From Brienomyrus brachyistius (taxonomy: Eukaryota > Chordata > Actinopteri > Osteoglossiformes > Mormyridae): 64,000 bases of DNA. How positions within the stretch are numbered: position 1 is the first letter of the stretch; every line of letters begins with the position of its first letter. The stretch covers positions 12,920,142 to 12,984,141 of the forward strand of contig NC_064548.1 of NCBI RefSeq assembly GCF_023856365.1. The letters run 5' to 3'. The translations under genes were made by a program, and so were the position numbers. Positions 38,001 to 50,000 of this stretch are shown piece after piece. Below the pieces are notes generated by a model that was not told the origin of the DNA, searched no databases, and saw only the letters and a program-made list of their open reading frames with translations.

Positions 38001-41000
38001 GTAAATGAGAACTCAACTACAAGAATGTAGACAAGCTGAGGACAGTTTTAATAATTATGCCAGTACTCTGTTCATGCTGTAGATCAGGATGTCTGAGGGA
38101 CAGTATTTATAGTGTGATGGCCGTGTGATTGAGAGAGAGTACTTGTAGTGGGGGGGCCGGGTGACTGAGGGACAGTACTTGTAGTGGGAAGGCTGGGTGA
38201 CTGAGGGACAGTACTTGTAGTGGGAGGGCTGGGTGACTGAGGGACAGTACTTGTAGTGGGAGGGCTGGGTGACTGAGGGACAGTACTTGTAGTTGGAAGG
38301 CCGTGTGACTGAGGGACAGTACTTGTAGTGGGAGGGCCGTGTGACTGAGGGACAGTACTTGTAGTGGGAGGGCCGTGTGACTGAGGGACAATACTTGTAG
38401 TGGGAGGGCCGTGTGACTGAGGGACAGTACTTGTAGTGGGAGGGCCGTGTGACTGAGGGATAGTACTTGTAGTGGGAGGGCCGTGTGACTGAGGGACAGT
38501 ACTTGTAGTGGGAGGGCCGTGTGACTGAGGGACAGTACTTGTAGTGGGAGGGCCGGATGACTGAGGGACAGTACTTGTAGTGGGAGGGCTGTGTGACTGA
38601 GGGACAATACTTGTAGTGGGAGGGCCGGGTGACTGAGGGACAGTACTTGTAGTGGGAGGGCCGGGTGACTGAGGGACAGTACTTGTAGTGGGAGGGCCGG
38701 GTGACTGAGGGACAGTACTTGTAGTGAGAGGGCCGGGTGACTGAGGGACAGTACTTGTAGTCGGAGGGCCGTGTGACTGAGGGACAGTACTTGTAGTTGG
38801 AAGGCCGTGTGACTGAGGGACAGTACTTGTAGTGGGAGGGCCGTGTGACTGAGGGACAGTACTTGTAGTGGGAGGGCCGTGTGACTGAGGGACAGTACTT
38901 GTAGTGGGAGGGCCGTGTGACTGAGGGACAGTACTTGTAGTGGGAGGGCCGTGTGACTGAGGGACAGTACTTGTAGTGGGAGGGCCGTGTGACTGAGGGA
39001 CAGTACTTGTAGTGGGAGGGCGTGCCTCCAAGGTTGGAAGTACGACTGCTGCTGGGGCTCTTCTCCAGAACCAGCACGTCTTGATGGTGCTCTTTCAGAC
39101 GCACAGTGTTGGCCTCCACATCCTGTCAAGCCCAGAACATCCCACAGTGAGCCTCACAAGAGGGGAATAAGTTAAGGCCATGTGTATTATAATATAATAT
39201 AATATAATATAATATAATATAATATAATATAATATAATATAATATAATATAATATAATATAATATAATATAATATAATATAATATGTATTGTAATCATAC
39301 ACAAAAATCTGATGAAATTTACACGCTAATGTTTCGTTTTAATCCAAAATGCAATCAAATATTTATTTGAGGTTATTCCCTGGGACCAGTTTATTTACTA
39401 TTTTCTTTTTTCCGTTATGTTAGTAATTCACTACAAGATCACAGCACACATGTAATACAGCTTTTAAACCAGTAGAGGGAGACTAACACCATTAAAATAT
39501 AAAACATTTTCCACACACAGTGGAATTCATCAAAAGACATGAACAGGTAAACCCCCATTCCAGCTCTTCTACTCCAGTTATTATTGATATTGATTAGAAC
39601 TAATATGGAGGGCTATCTGAGGCCCAGGGCACCAGGGGGAGGTCTGACTGACCCTCAGGATGCGGTTGAAGTCTTCCTTATCCACCCGCAGAAAGTGACA
39701 GTTGTCCTCCCGCAGGACGATGGAGGCAGCCCGTGGGGCATCGTTGACTAGTGCTAGCTTGCCAAAGTCATCACCCTCGTGAAGAGTGCATACAACACCC
39801 TGAGGAAGACATGGAGGGGAGCAGTGCTTACGGTCACAAACTGCCCAGCGACAGCTCCCCAACCCCCCAATCAGATACGAGGCAGCAGCACCTTGCCGTA
39901 GATTACGACGTTTACAGAGCCCTTTAAGATGATGTACCACGAGGTCCCTTCCTCTCCTTGATTGAACACTGCAAGTAAAAAAGGTCCAACTTTAACATCC
40001 CACACCATCCACAAAATGCAGAAATTCTGCAGTTTACAGCAGGGGATGTTTTCCAGGTACACTACTCAGCTCTGAGGTCATGCTCCAGGTACACTACTCA
40101 GCCATGGGGTCATGTTCCAGGTACACTACTCAGCACTGGGGTCATGTTCCAGGTACACTACTCAGCCCTGGGGTCATGTTCCAGGTACACTACTCAGCTC
40201 TGAGGTCATGCTCCAGGTACACTACTCAGCCATGGGGTCATGTTCCAGGTACACTACTCAGCCATGGGGTCATGTTCCAGGTACACTACTCAGCTCTGAG
40301 GTCATACTCCAGGTACACTACTCAGCCATGGGGTCATGTTCCAGGTACACTACTCAGCCCTGGGGTCATGTTCCAGGTACACTACTCGGCCCTGGGGTCA
40401 TGTTCCAGGTACACCACTTGGTTCCCATACCTCCAGTTGTTCTATCCCACCACCACACAGTCAGTTTAAAATATTTTATCCATCCATCCATTTTCCAAAC
40501 CGTTTATCCTACTGGGTTGCGGGGTGTCCAGAGAAGCTATCCCGGAAGCAATGGGCACGAGGCAGGGAACAACCCAGGATGGGGGGCAGCCCATCGCAGG
40601 GCACACTCACACACCATTCACTCACGCATGCACACCTACGGGCATGTTTTTGGACTGTGGGGGGAAACCGGAGTACCCGGAGGAAACCTCACGACGACAT
40701 GGGGAGAACATGCAAACTCCACACACATGTGACCCAGGCGGAGATTCGAACCTGGGTCCCAGAGGTGTGAGACGACAGTGCTAACCACTGCACCACCATG
40801 CCACCCCAGGTAAAACACAATATATGTGTTTTAAATATATATATTTAAATGTCATTCAACACCAAGAGTGCAGTGGTGCCTCTCAGGCTAGGGATGTATA
40901 CCAGCAATTGGAAGGTTGCTGGTTCAAATCGTTTGAATGTCAGAAGTGATCCTACTCCATTGAACCCTTGAGCAAGGCCCTGAACTTTATATCTCCTGTG

Positions 41001-44000
41001 TGTGATGCTAATTTATATCCAGCCCTGTAAGAAGGTCCTCCAACTTACAGGTAAATGTGGAGGTTGGTGGCAGGACTGGCACTCCGGCTACCGGAAAAAA
41101 CTCACACTAGTCCATTTGGACCAGTGTGGTGCTGAGGTATCACCCATTGCACGGCTGCACTCAGGTTCTCATCCCTGAGGTGGTTCGTTGTCTGGTGGGT
41201 GTGGCAATGTGCTATAATCAGCGCACACCCCTTACCTATATTCAGCACCAGGGCAAATTCTTGACTTTTTTATACCACGGATGTGGTATTTTAAAGTGTT
41301 TTTTTTAAGTTTTTTCTTCAATCAAAACAATTTACCATATCCAGAAAGGAGTCTTCTTGTAGCTCATCAATTAGAGCAATATGCCACCAGTATAAAGATC
41401 ATGGGTTCAAATCCCGGGGGGCACACAAACATACGATCCTTCACGGTCAGTCACTTCACATAAAAGTGCCAGATGAATGTAAGAAAGGGCTAATGATCCC
41501 TGATATTAAATGGCTGTCGAACTCTTCAAGGGAACTGAATCCAAAGCAGGATAGTTAACAAAAATTTCTCAGGTTAAGTACCAGCAACCTCCTGTTTGTG
41601 AGTTAATATTGTTAGCTGTTACACAACCTGTGGCTGCAGCATGACTCTAGGGTGCAGAAGTAGTGTTCAGCCTTGATAAATTTGGGGTAAAATGTAATTT
41701 TTTTTGCCTAGTAACCAAGCAGCGCATTTGTGTGCATGAAGGAAGAAGCGGATTTCACTCACACACTGTCCCCGCCTTGGCATGTGACTCAAAGATGAGC
41801 ACGCCTGCTAGCTCCCTCTTCACCTGCGGGGGAAACACTGGCGGATGAGGAGTGCCGGTCACATGAGAGCATCACTGAAGCACTGAGCGTGACGGAATAC
41901 TCACTGACCGTGGTGGAGAGGTGAGACAAAGCCTTAATGTGGAGCAGCTCTTCGTAGACGATTTCCAAGTCATCCGCTGTCCTCTGGCCCGGCCTGCAGA
42001 GAAAGCGGAGTACAATTTAAGGCAGGTGACCAGAGACAAGTTATGATTGGTCCGCTTGGCCAAAGAGGAGACAGTTTATGTCATCATGAGGTGACAGGCT
42101 AAGAAGTCTCTCGATGCCCCCCCCACCACCAACGTCAGATGTGACTCATCACAGCTGATTGTAAAGATTCAGTCAATGGGACCAATTATGTGAAGAACAG
42201 ACTCCTCAGAACATTCCGGAAGGACCAAAAATAAATGCTCAATCTACATTTCTATCCTGCACTATATCTGGAAATTTTTGACGGAAGGTGAAGACCTTCT
42301 GAGAACAACGCCCGACAAAGCATCAGCGCTGTGCTGGAGAGCATGCCTTTGGGAAGGCTGGTGGTCGTTAGCTGAAACTTCCGGCATCCTGTTTACGGTG
42401 GGGGGGGGGGGGGGGGGTTGGGGTGTCTCCGGCCCACACTCACAGCTTCCTCAGGATCATGCGCATGTGGGCGTCGGGCCCGATCTGGGACAGCAGGAGT
42501 AGCGTGTCCTGCAGCTCCTCATAGCTCTCCTTCTCCTCCTCCTCGCTGGGCGGGGGCACGTCATCCTGCTCGTCGTCGAGGAAACGGTAAAAGAGGTACT
42601 TGTCCTGGAAGTGCAGCTCCTGGTCCACTGGAGCCCAGAAACACGAGACACACCAGAGGGCTTTCAGGTCAGACGGACTGGCAGCGGCCGCCGGACGGCA
42701 TCCCGCAAGGCCTTCATAAAACTGCACTTTTGGCTTGTTAAATACAGCCCATTGAAACCTGCTGATATCAGCTTGGCTATTTTTAGACCCATTTAATCCA
42801 AGACTTTGCTGATGAAACTCTATTCTGTTGCCTATAAATAAGCTTGGACCCTTAAAGCTATAGCAGAGCATTGGATTGTCATCATTGCATACAGACAGTC
42901 AGTCTATTACATTTAGGAATCGTCAGACTGCCATCCTGCAGCCGATGTTCTTACAGTGATCAGACATGTACGTCATCGCTGCCAGAGGAAAATCACACAT
43001 CTCTAAAAATGCATTATTTTAGGAGCATGAAAAAAAGTATTTTCTCAGAAATTTCTTTACAAATTGAACCTAAAACAACTAAATAAATAAACAAATAGAG
43101 ACCCCCCTCGGCACCTGGAAACCCTTCTTTACACAGGCACCAGTGAAGGGTTTAATTTTTTTAAATCGACCTTCCTGGATTGTTGTAAGAGAGCCAGATA
43201 TGTCAGTGTCAACAAAACACAAACTAATCTCAGTTTATATTCGCAATTAACAATGATGTTAGTCAGACAGCTACAGTGGAAGATATAAGTAATGAACGTG
43301 TCAACCTTTTTTTCAGTAAATATATTTCCAACGAGGCTATTCACATGAAATTTTCACCAGGCATTGGTCAAGAAATCGACAACTATAAAGTTATAATAAA
43401 GTTTATATTAAAACTTTATAATAAATAAAGTTATGCGTAATGCGTAGTGGAATGACGCAGGAAAAAAAGTATTGAAAACACTTAGAAAAAGCAGTACACC
43501 AAGGCAAGGGAAGGCAAGGAACCAGGTGAAGTCCGTAGGGGTCCATCTATAGCTATAGCCTCATTGGAAATATATTAACTGAAAAAAATACTGACATGTT
43601 CAATACTTACAGTAATTCCCCCACTGTATATATCTGTCAACATTAAATTGTTAAGATTAGTGTTATTAACCAATATACACAAATGACCATCATGAATACA
43701 AAAGTTACCAAGTACAAAAATAAATACCAGTGAAATAAATGACTTCACAATAAATCTTTTTACTGGTCGATTAGCTGTCAAACACTATCGGTAGACAGAG
43801 GAGAATGGGTGTATTCCATCGAAACTGTGGACAATCGTGGTTTTCGTCAGACGGTGATCGTATGCTGGCTCCAGGTGTGTGGTGCCCTTACCGTGGTTCA
43901 ACACTCCTTCTTCGAGCAGAACCTGCCACATACCCACGGCCTGAGTGCGGGAGTGGATACAAGGGCTCTGCTGGGTCAGCCAGTCCACCATCTCGGTACC

Positions 44001-47000
44001 CACACAGCACTGCCTGCATGAGACGCACAGGCACACAGCGACGCTCACTGCACAGGCTGTCATGATGCCACCACCGGGACGCATGCACACCCGACACTCG
44101 GATGGGCGGGCAGACATGTGCTCGCCGCAGAACCTTGGACAGCGGCCACCTGTGAAAACCTCAGGGCCAGGGTTTGGGATGGCAGGCCGGCACACGAACA
44201 CGCTGACGTTGACGACGAATCCTGCCAGCTGCCACTCCTCTCCTGGCGTCTGTGCTACCGTTAAAATAACCACCCGGAATATTTGGAGTGATCCTTCAAG
44301 ACATCGCTGCCTGATTCACTGGCTGTCGTCTTTGACTGCTAAAAATGAGCAACCTATTTAAATTCCTTTCACTTCTTGTTTTACGTTCTTCTCATATTTT
44401 TCACCCCACCTTTTGCTTTCATTCAGACCACTGATCGCCCACAAGGCACGGATAGCTCAGATGGAGCCGATGAGTAGTTCCCAAAACATTTTTTTATAAA
44501 TAGGATCGTTTATGTACTGGGTTATTCCCTGTCTTGCACCCGTAGCTTCCAGCATCCAGACCCCTCAACCCAGCAAAGGAAATTGGATATAAAAATATGA
44601 TGCATGCTAATTGAATATATGTTTTTTAATTTTGCCTAAAATAGGCAAATAACTTTATGGTCACCAGCCCACCCACCCCACCCCCATGACTGATATAATC
44701 TTATAGCTCCCCAGATCACTCTCTTTGTAGAAGTAGTTCTCACTATAAGTCCGATTATTCAGGCTCACACTGCCAATTATGCCTTTCTTGGTTCCTGTTG
44801 GACCTGGAACAGAGTAAGAATGCTGCCTTCGATCTCCCACAATCCCAGAGTCGGCAAACTCTTCCCTGCTCCGGACTTCATGTGACTTATTATTTTGCAA
44901 ACACCACCTCTTTATGGCTTACGCTCCAACACCAGTCGTGTGCTTCCAGCTCGAACCCGCCACACTGGCAAAGGATGTGGATATTAGCAACGGTTTCACC
45001 AGCCGCTCGAATCAATTAAAGCATCCATCTGTGTCACAGGAACCTGGCGGCACGGAGATGGAAGAATGGGCCAAATTCCCAGCGGAACAGACAGCCGCCA
45101 TTGCGCAGCACATGGCCGCCCCCGCAGAGGTAGCGAGGAGGCAGTGGCGGACCGCGGCGAAGTGGATCCCCATGCCAGATGAGCACAGGAGCGCATAAGG
45201 GGCCCCTCGCGAAGGCGTCGGAGTATAGCGAAGTGGAAGAATCCACACGTTTGAAGTCGCGGCAGAATGGGAGGACTGCAATCTGGGGGGAAATGCGTCA
45301 ACAATCTCGTTCCCTTTCTGATCAGGGACACCCACCGCGCATACAATTAGGTCCTGGCAGCGGAGATCATGGCTTTCCATGTCATGAAGACGGAGGTCCT
45401 CTTCTGGATGGGCCACTGCCTTACCGTTAACACCATGCTGGCTGAGACCATACAGTTAGAGAGTGCCGACGGACGGCTAAAGCCCAGCCCCGTGTTACAG
45501 CTTGCATCGCCCCATCCAATGAGCTGGCTGCAATCTACGACGGGCGGCTTAAAACCCACCTATACCATTTCAGCTTCTTTAACTTTATTTTTGCCTTGTT
45601 TTGATCATCCTACCTCATGCTTTTTTCTAGTTCATCAGCAGGATGTTCAGTCCGTTTCTTCTACAGTAAACACCTCTTCAGCACCTGTGCTCAGACTTAT
45701 TACAATAGACACCCTCAACATTCAAACGCGGCCACAGTTTCTCTCCCTCACATACAAAGCCAATGGTAACGCTTTTCTTGACAGGACACAAATACTTCGC
45801 GGCAACTCAGTTACTGCTGAAGTACAAATCATGAACAAATACAGGATTCATTTATGACGAACCAACACGAGATCAGTATTTATCTTGTGTTTGTTCCTTC
45901 AGTAATTCCTTCAAGTAGTACAGAAAGGTTTACAGAATTAACAGATATAGTAAGAAATTTAGTAACTGCCTGGCATAAATGATGCTTCACAATTCATTAA
46001 TAATGAACAAACATAAGATAGTTATGCGTTATTCATGACTTGTTCCTTCAGTAGTTCACGAGGGTTCACATAATTAATAGCAGTAACGAATATAGTAACT
46101 AAAAGTTGAATGATGATTCCTTAATGATGAATAAACATAAAATCAGCATGTAGTGTGCTGTTAATTAATACATAAGTAATGGGTTAATATTGCATTATTT
46201 TTGCCCCCTCAAGTGAAGTGTTAGCAACCGACATAAAGAGCAATCTGGGAAAAGTGAAGCACAGAAGTGCGTCAGAAGAACGTGGCAGGGGCGTCAGAAT
46301 GGGCTGCCCATGCACTCAGCCCACCTGTAGGTCTTCAGGTGGTACTTCCTGTCCCGGATCATGTGTGCTGCCCTGGAAAGGATGGCATGGCGAAGGACCT
46401 TGCCCGCCCTCAGGATCTTCTCAGACGGGACCTATGATGGAGGCAGGGAATGTGCAGTGAGCGGCAAGCTCCAGGCAAGGCCACCGCGAGGCGGGAAATC
46501 TGTAAAACCGCGCCCTCGCTCCACCTAGCGTGTCTGAATACCTGGACAATGGATTTAGCAGCTCGGCTGTCAACAAGTGGAGTCTGAAAAACAAAACGTG
46601 AGTCTAAATGAAGGACGGAGAGAAATGGAAGTTGGAGGAAAAAAAACAAGTGAACTAAATGGGCTAAGATGAAAGTGAAATGTTAAAGATAACATGAACA
46701 TGCACACTCAAATCAATACAACTTTGCATGAATGGGTGAAAAAAAAACTGCATCACGTGACTTAGCAAGACCAATGACATTCTTGCACCACAGAAATTTC
46801 CTTCTTTAATATAGACAGAACTGAATAAGTTATTCAGCTTAGTTAATAATTCATCCTCAACCATTTCTTTCTGCTTGGCGGGTTAAAATCACTAGTATGG
46901 TGAAGAAGACTGCTTCTACCTCTGTAAATCACTGAGTGAAGTACATTAGTAATCAATCCAGTACTAGGATGTTTAAAATAGAGAACTAAATAACTAGAAT

Positions 47001-50000
47001 GTTTAATGCCACTTTAACGCCTGCGGGGGGCTGTCCCACACCCATAATGGATGAGAGCAGTGATCTCGGAGACACGGGATGGTGAGTCAGGATATTTGTG
47101 TTCTCGGGCATGATATGAATGATATATAAACACACGTGGAGAGAGGCTTTCCTTCCTTCCTCCTGTTTTTTTTCCAGGATGTCACATGTCCGGCGTACTG
47201 CCCACACGCCCACTGCCGTCAACAGAGTTCTCTCCTGCACTTGGCTGTTAAGCATGCGGCGCTATTGTTCGCTGTTGACAGGCAGACGGCGACAGGCCTG
47301 TTGACAGGGGGACAGCGACAGGCCTGTTGACAGGCGGACGGCGACAGGCCTGTTGACAGGGGGACAGCGATAGGCCTATAGGCGACTGAAGGCACCATGC
47401 CGACATCCTCTTGTTTTGTCGCCACCTTCACAAATACACCTTCACATCTGCCTCGGTTGTCAAGGAAACAGCCCCAGTACTGCCTAACATCCCCCTGGGA
47501 ATGAAAGTGCACCTGGGTTAGGGGTTTCCAGGGTAACACGACGGCAAAATGGACATGCTAATCCCTGGTGCATGGTGACGGACATCCGGGAGCCTCTACC
47601 GGCCTGAACCTGGAGGCCTGAGGGGAGGCCACGCCCCTCCCGCATCATCACGGCCGCCGCGGGCAGCGGCTGACCCGCTTTCCGGCAGCTGCCGTTTAGC
47701 CTGACAAACAACGTAGCGCCGTCGACAGGATGCGCTTTCATGCGCCGCGGTACCCCTTTCACGACGGCCATGAGCATCTGCAAAGTGAAGCGATTCGCGG
47801 CTGACAGCAGGAGAGAGGCTCGCGGTCAAACTGTATCAACAAAGCGCCGTCTGGCCCCATGACCAGCTTACTGCGCGTCTTGGACCCTGCGCCGCTTTTT
47901 GGAAAACTTAATATCTGGCACTTTGGCACTGGAAGAATTGACAGCTGACCAGATCAATGGCACTTAGGTTGAGCAAGAACAAAAACAAGAATGCCAACAG
48001 GAGCAAAATGTCTTCCAAAATTTGCCAGTTGAATTTCCTCTCTGCTTGAGAAACACCTGACAGTATCCTAGCTGACAAAAAGTTAAAGAAAATACCTGCT
48101 GCTTTACTGATCAAGCGTGACGTTGGATATATTACACTGATTGCTCCTGTATGCATGAGAATAACATCTTCTTAAAATTGCACTGCTGTTTCAAACTGTT
48201 TCTGAAATTAATGTATTAAATCCTTAATCAAGCCAATTAATGGTGTTGGATTGATATTATCAAATTGAAGCGAAGCTAACTAACACTGAGAACTGTTCAC
48301 ATCACCCAACACAGAAGACAATAAAGCCATTCATCCTACACGTAACTGCCCAAAAACCTGACTGCTTTTTACAGTGCATTTGCTTTCCAGGGCTAGGATC
48401 GATCAATGAGGAAAACTTATCAACTCCATTAATCATTTATTATCCTCCCCTAAATCTTAACAGTAAACATCTTATCTTAAACATTCAAAATGCACAAGTG
48501 GTCTAATATTAGATGGAATTCTCTGCTGGCCTTTGGACAATCTTTCTTCAGAAAACGTTTTACAGTGATACAAACCACAAGATACTGTAACTCTGATTCT
48601 TATAAGAGGTCAGGGTGTGAAATAATATTGTTAATCTTCGCAGTCATCTGGCATTACATTATTGTAGCAATCCTGTCAGGATTGCTGGGGAAAAGCTCTT
48701 TACTTGAGGGGGCACAAGTAACTTAGTAACTCAGTTACTACTTAGTACAAATCCATGCATGAATGCATCCGACCTATTATGTTTATCCTACTTAGGGCTG
48801 TGTGGGTCCGGAGCCTATCCTGGAGGCTACAGGTGCAAGGTAGGACACAACCCAGGATGGGGTGCCAACCAATCACAGGGCACACTCACACACCATTCCA
48901 AGTTCAAATCTTGAACAAATATAGTAACTACATGAACTGCACGATAATCGATGAACGAACATGGGATCAGTACGTAATTAACACTTAGTTTCTGGTTAAT
49001 CAATACATTAATTAAGCGTGGACCTTTACCGCCCCCACAGGTAAAGTGTTACCAAAAATTTTAAAAGACACAGGAAATACATAGGGGTGCATTTCTTCAG
49101 TTAAATGAAGTGTCAGGGGAGAAATATTCCTCACTGGAATTCTGTCATAACACAAAATAAGCTGCTTCCAGTGACACTGCATGTGGATTCACGCGTGTAA
49201 TATGGGTTGATGTAGACATTCAGAAATGTGATTACAGGCGTTCCACACAAAAATGAGAAAGGGGCAGGTTTTAGGTCATGGAAAGTGTATGGAAACAGTG
49301 ACCATCTTGTAGTTAATTTTAAATGTTTTGTCTAGATGTTGGCATCTCATCAGGTTGACTTCCAGAACAATGTACAAATCATACTGCTTCAGAAAAATAT
49401 TTGGAGATGGGACTCTATCTCTGAAGTGGTCACCAAACAAAGTTAAGAGGTCGGACAGGAACTGCTAAAAACGTCCCAGCAAACAGGCACAAAACAATCA
49501 ACACTGTCTTATTTATACTTCCTCAGACATAAAAAAAAATCTCAATTCCCAGTGTTATTTTGAGTTTTCTTCTCTTTCAACATGTGTAAATATGCCTTCC
49601 GCATAAAAGAAACAGGATACAGCTCCTATTTCTTTTACAATTATCTTTGTAATCAGACAGCATTGCATCTTAATCTGTAAAGTAAACACCAAGTAAATGC
49701 CGTAAGATATGTTATCTCTGAGTTTAAGGTTAATTCTGTTTTCTCTACTGAAACTTCAAGGCTACAATGTCTTTCTGCCTGTCATTCGTAAATGTAACCA
49801 TGTTGTTTATTAATAATAGCAGAACAAAGTTTCTTATGGTCGCATAAACATTTATAAATTTGCAGGCAGCCAGCATGTTCTTTTAAGAGTGGATAACATT
49901 CAGAATGGATGGCTTACCTTACTAAGTGACCCATAGGTACTGTTATTCAGATTCTCTTTGTCCGGCATTCCTAAAGAGAAACAATTAAGAGACTTCACAG

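Larger units (their letters stand above)
46590..49917. other. rapgef4 intron with small repeats
   Basis: A 26-bp minisatellite (about 47275-47372) and a MITE with a SINE fragment (48695-49055) are listed separately. The 47.5-47.9 kb part has a GC-rich, CpG-rich stretch with no recognised gene. No other exon is supported. Confidence 0.5.

Noticed and set aside
38087..39022. CRISPR-like regular array
   Set aside because: The 36-bp repeats are directly head to tail with no unique spacers, in a vertebrate intron.
38055..39129. Three minus-strand open frames of 315-354 codons as an independent repetitive protein gene
   Set aside because: They are readings of the 36-bp minisatellite. Only the first 116 bp (39007-39122) are a supported rapgef4 exon; the remainder is intron, unless alternative donors are used.
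40080..40770. Plus-strand open frames of 129-206 codons
   Set aside because: They are translations of the 32-bp minisatellite running into a SINE.
44661..44900. Minus-strand open frame as an extra rapgef4 exon
   Set aside because: The peptide does not match EPAC2, and the exons on either side already join in phase.
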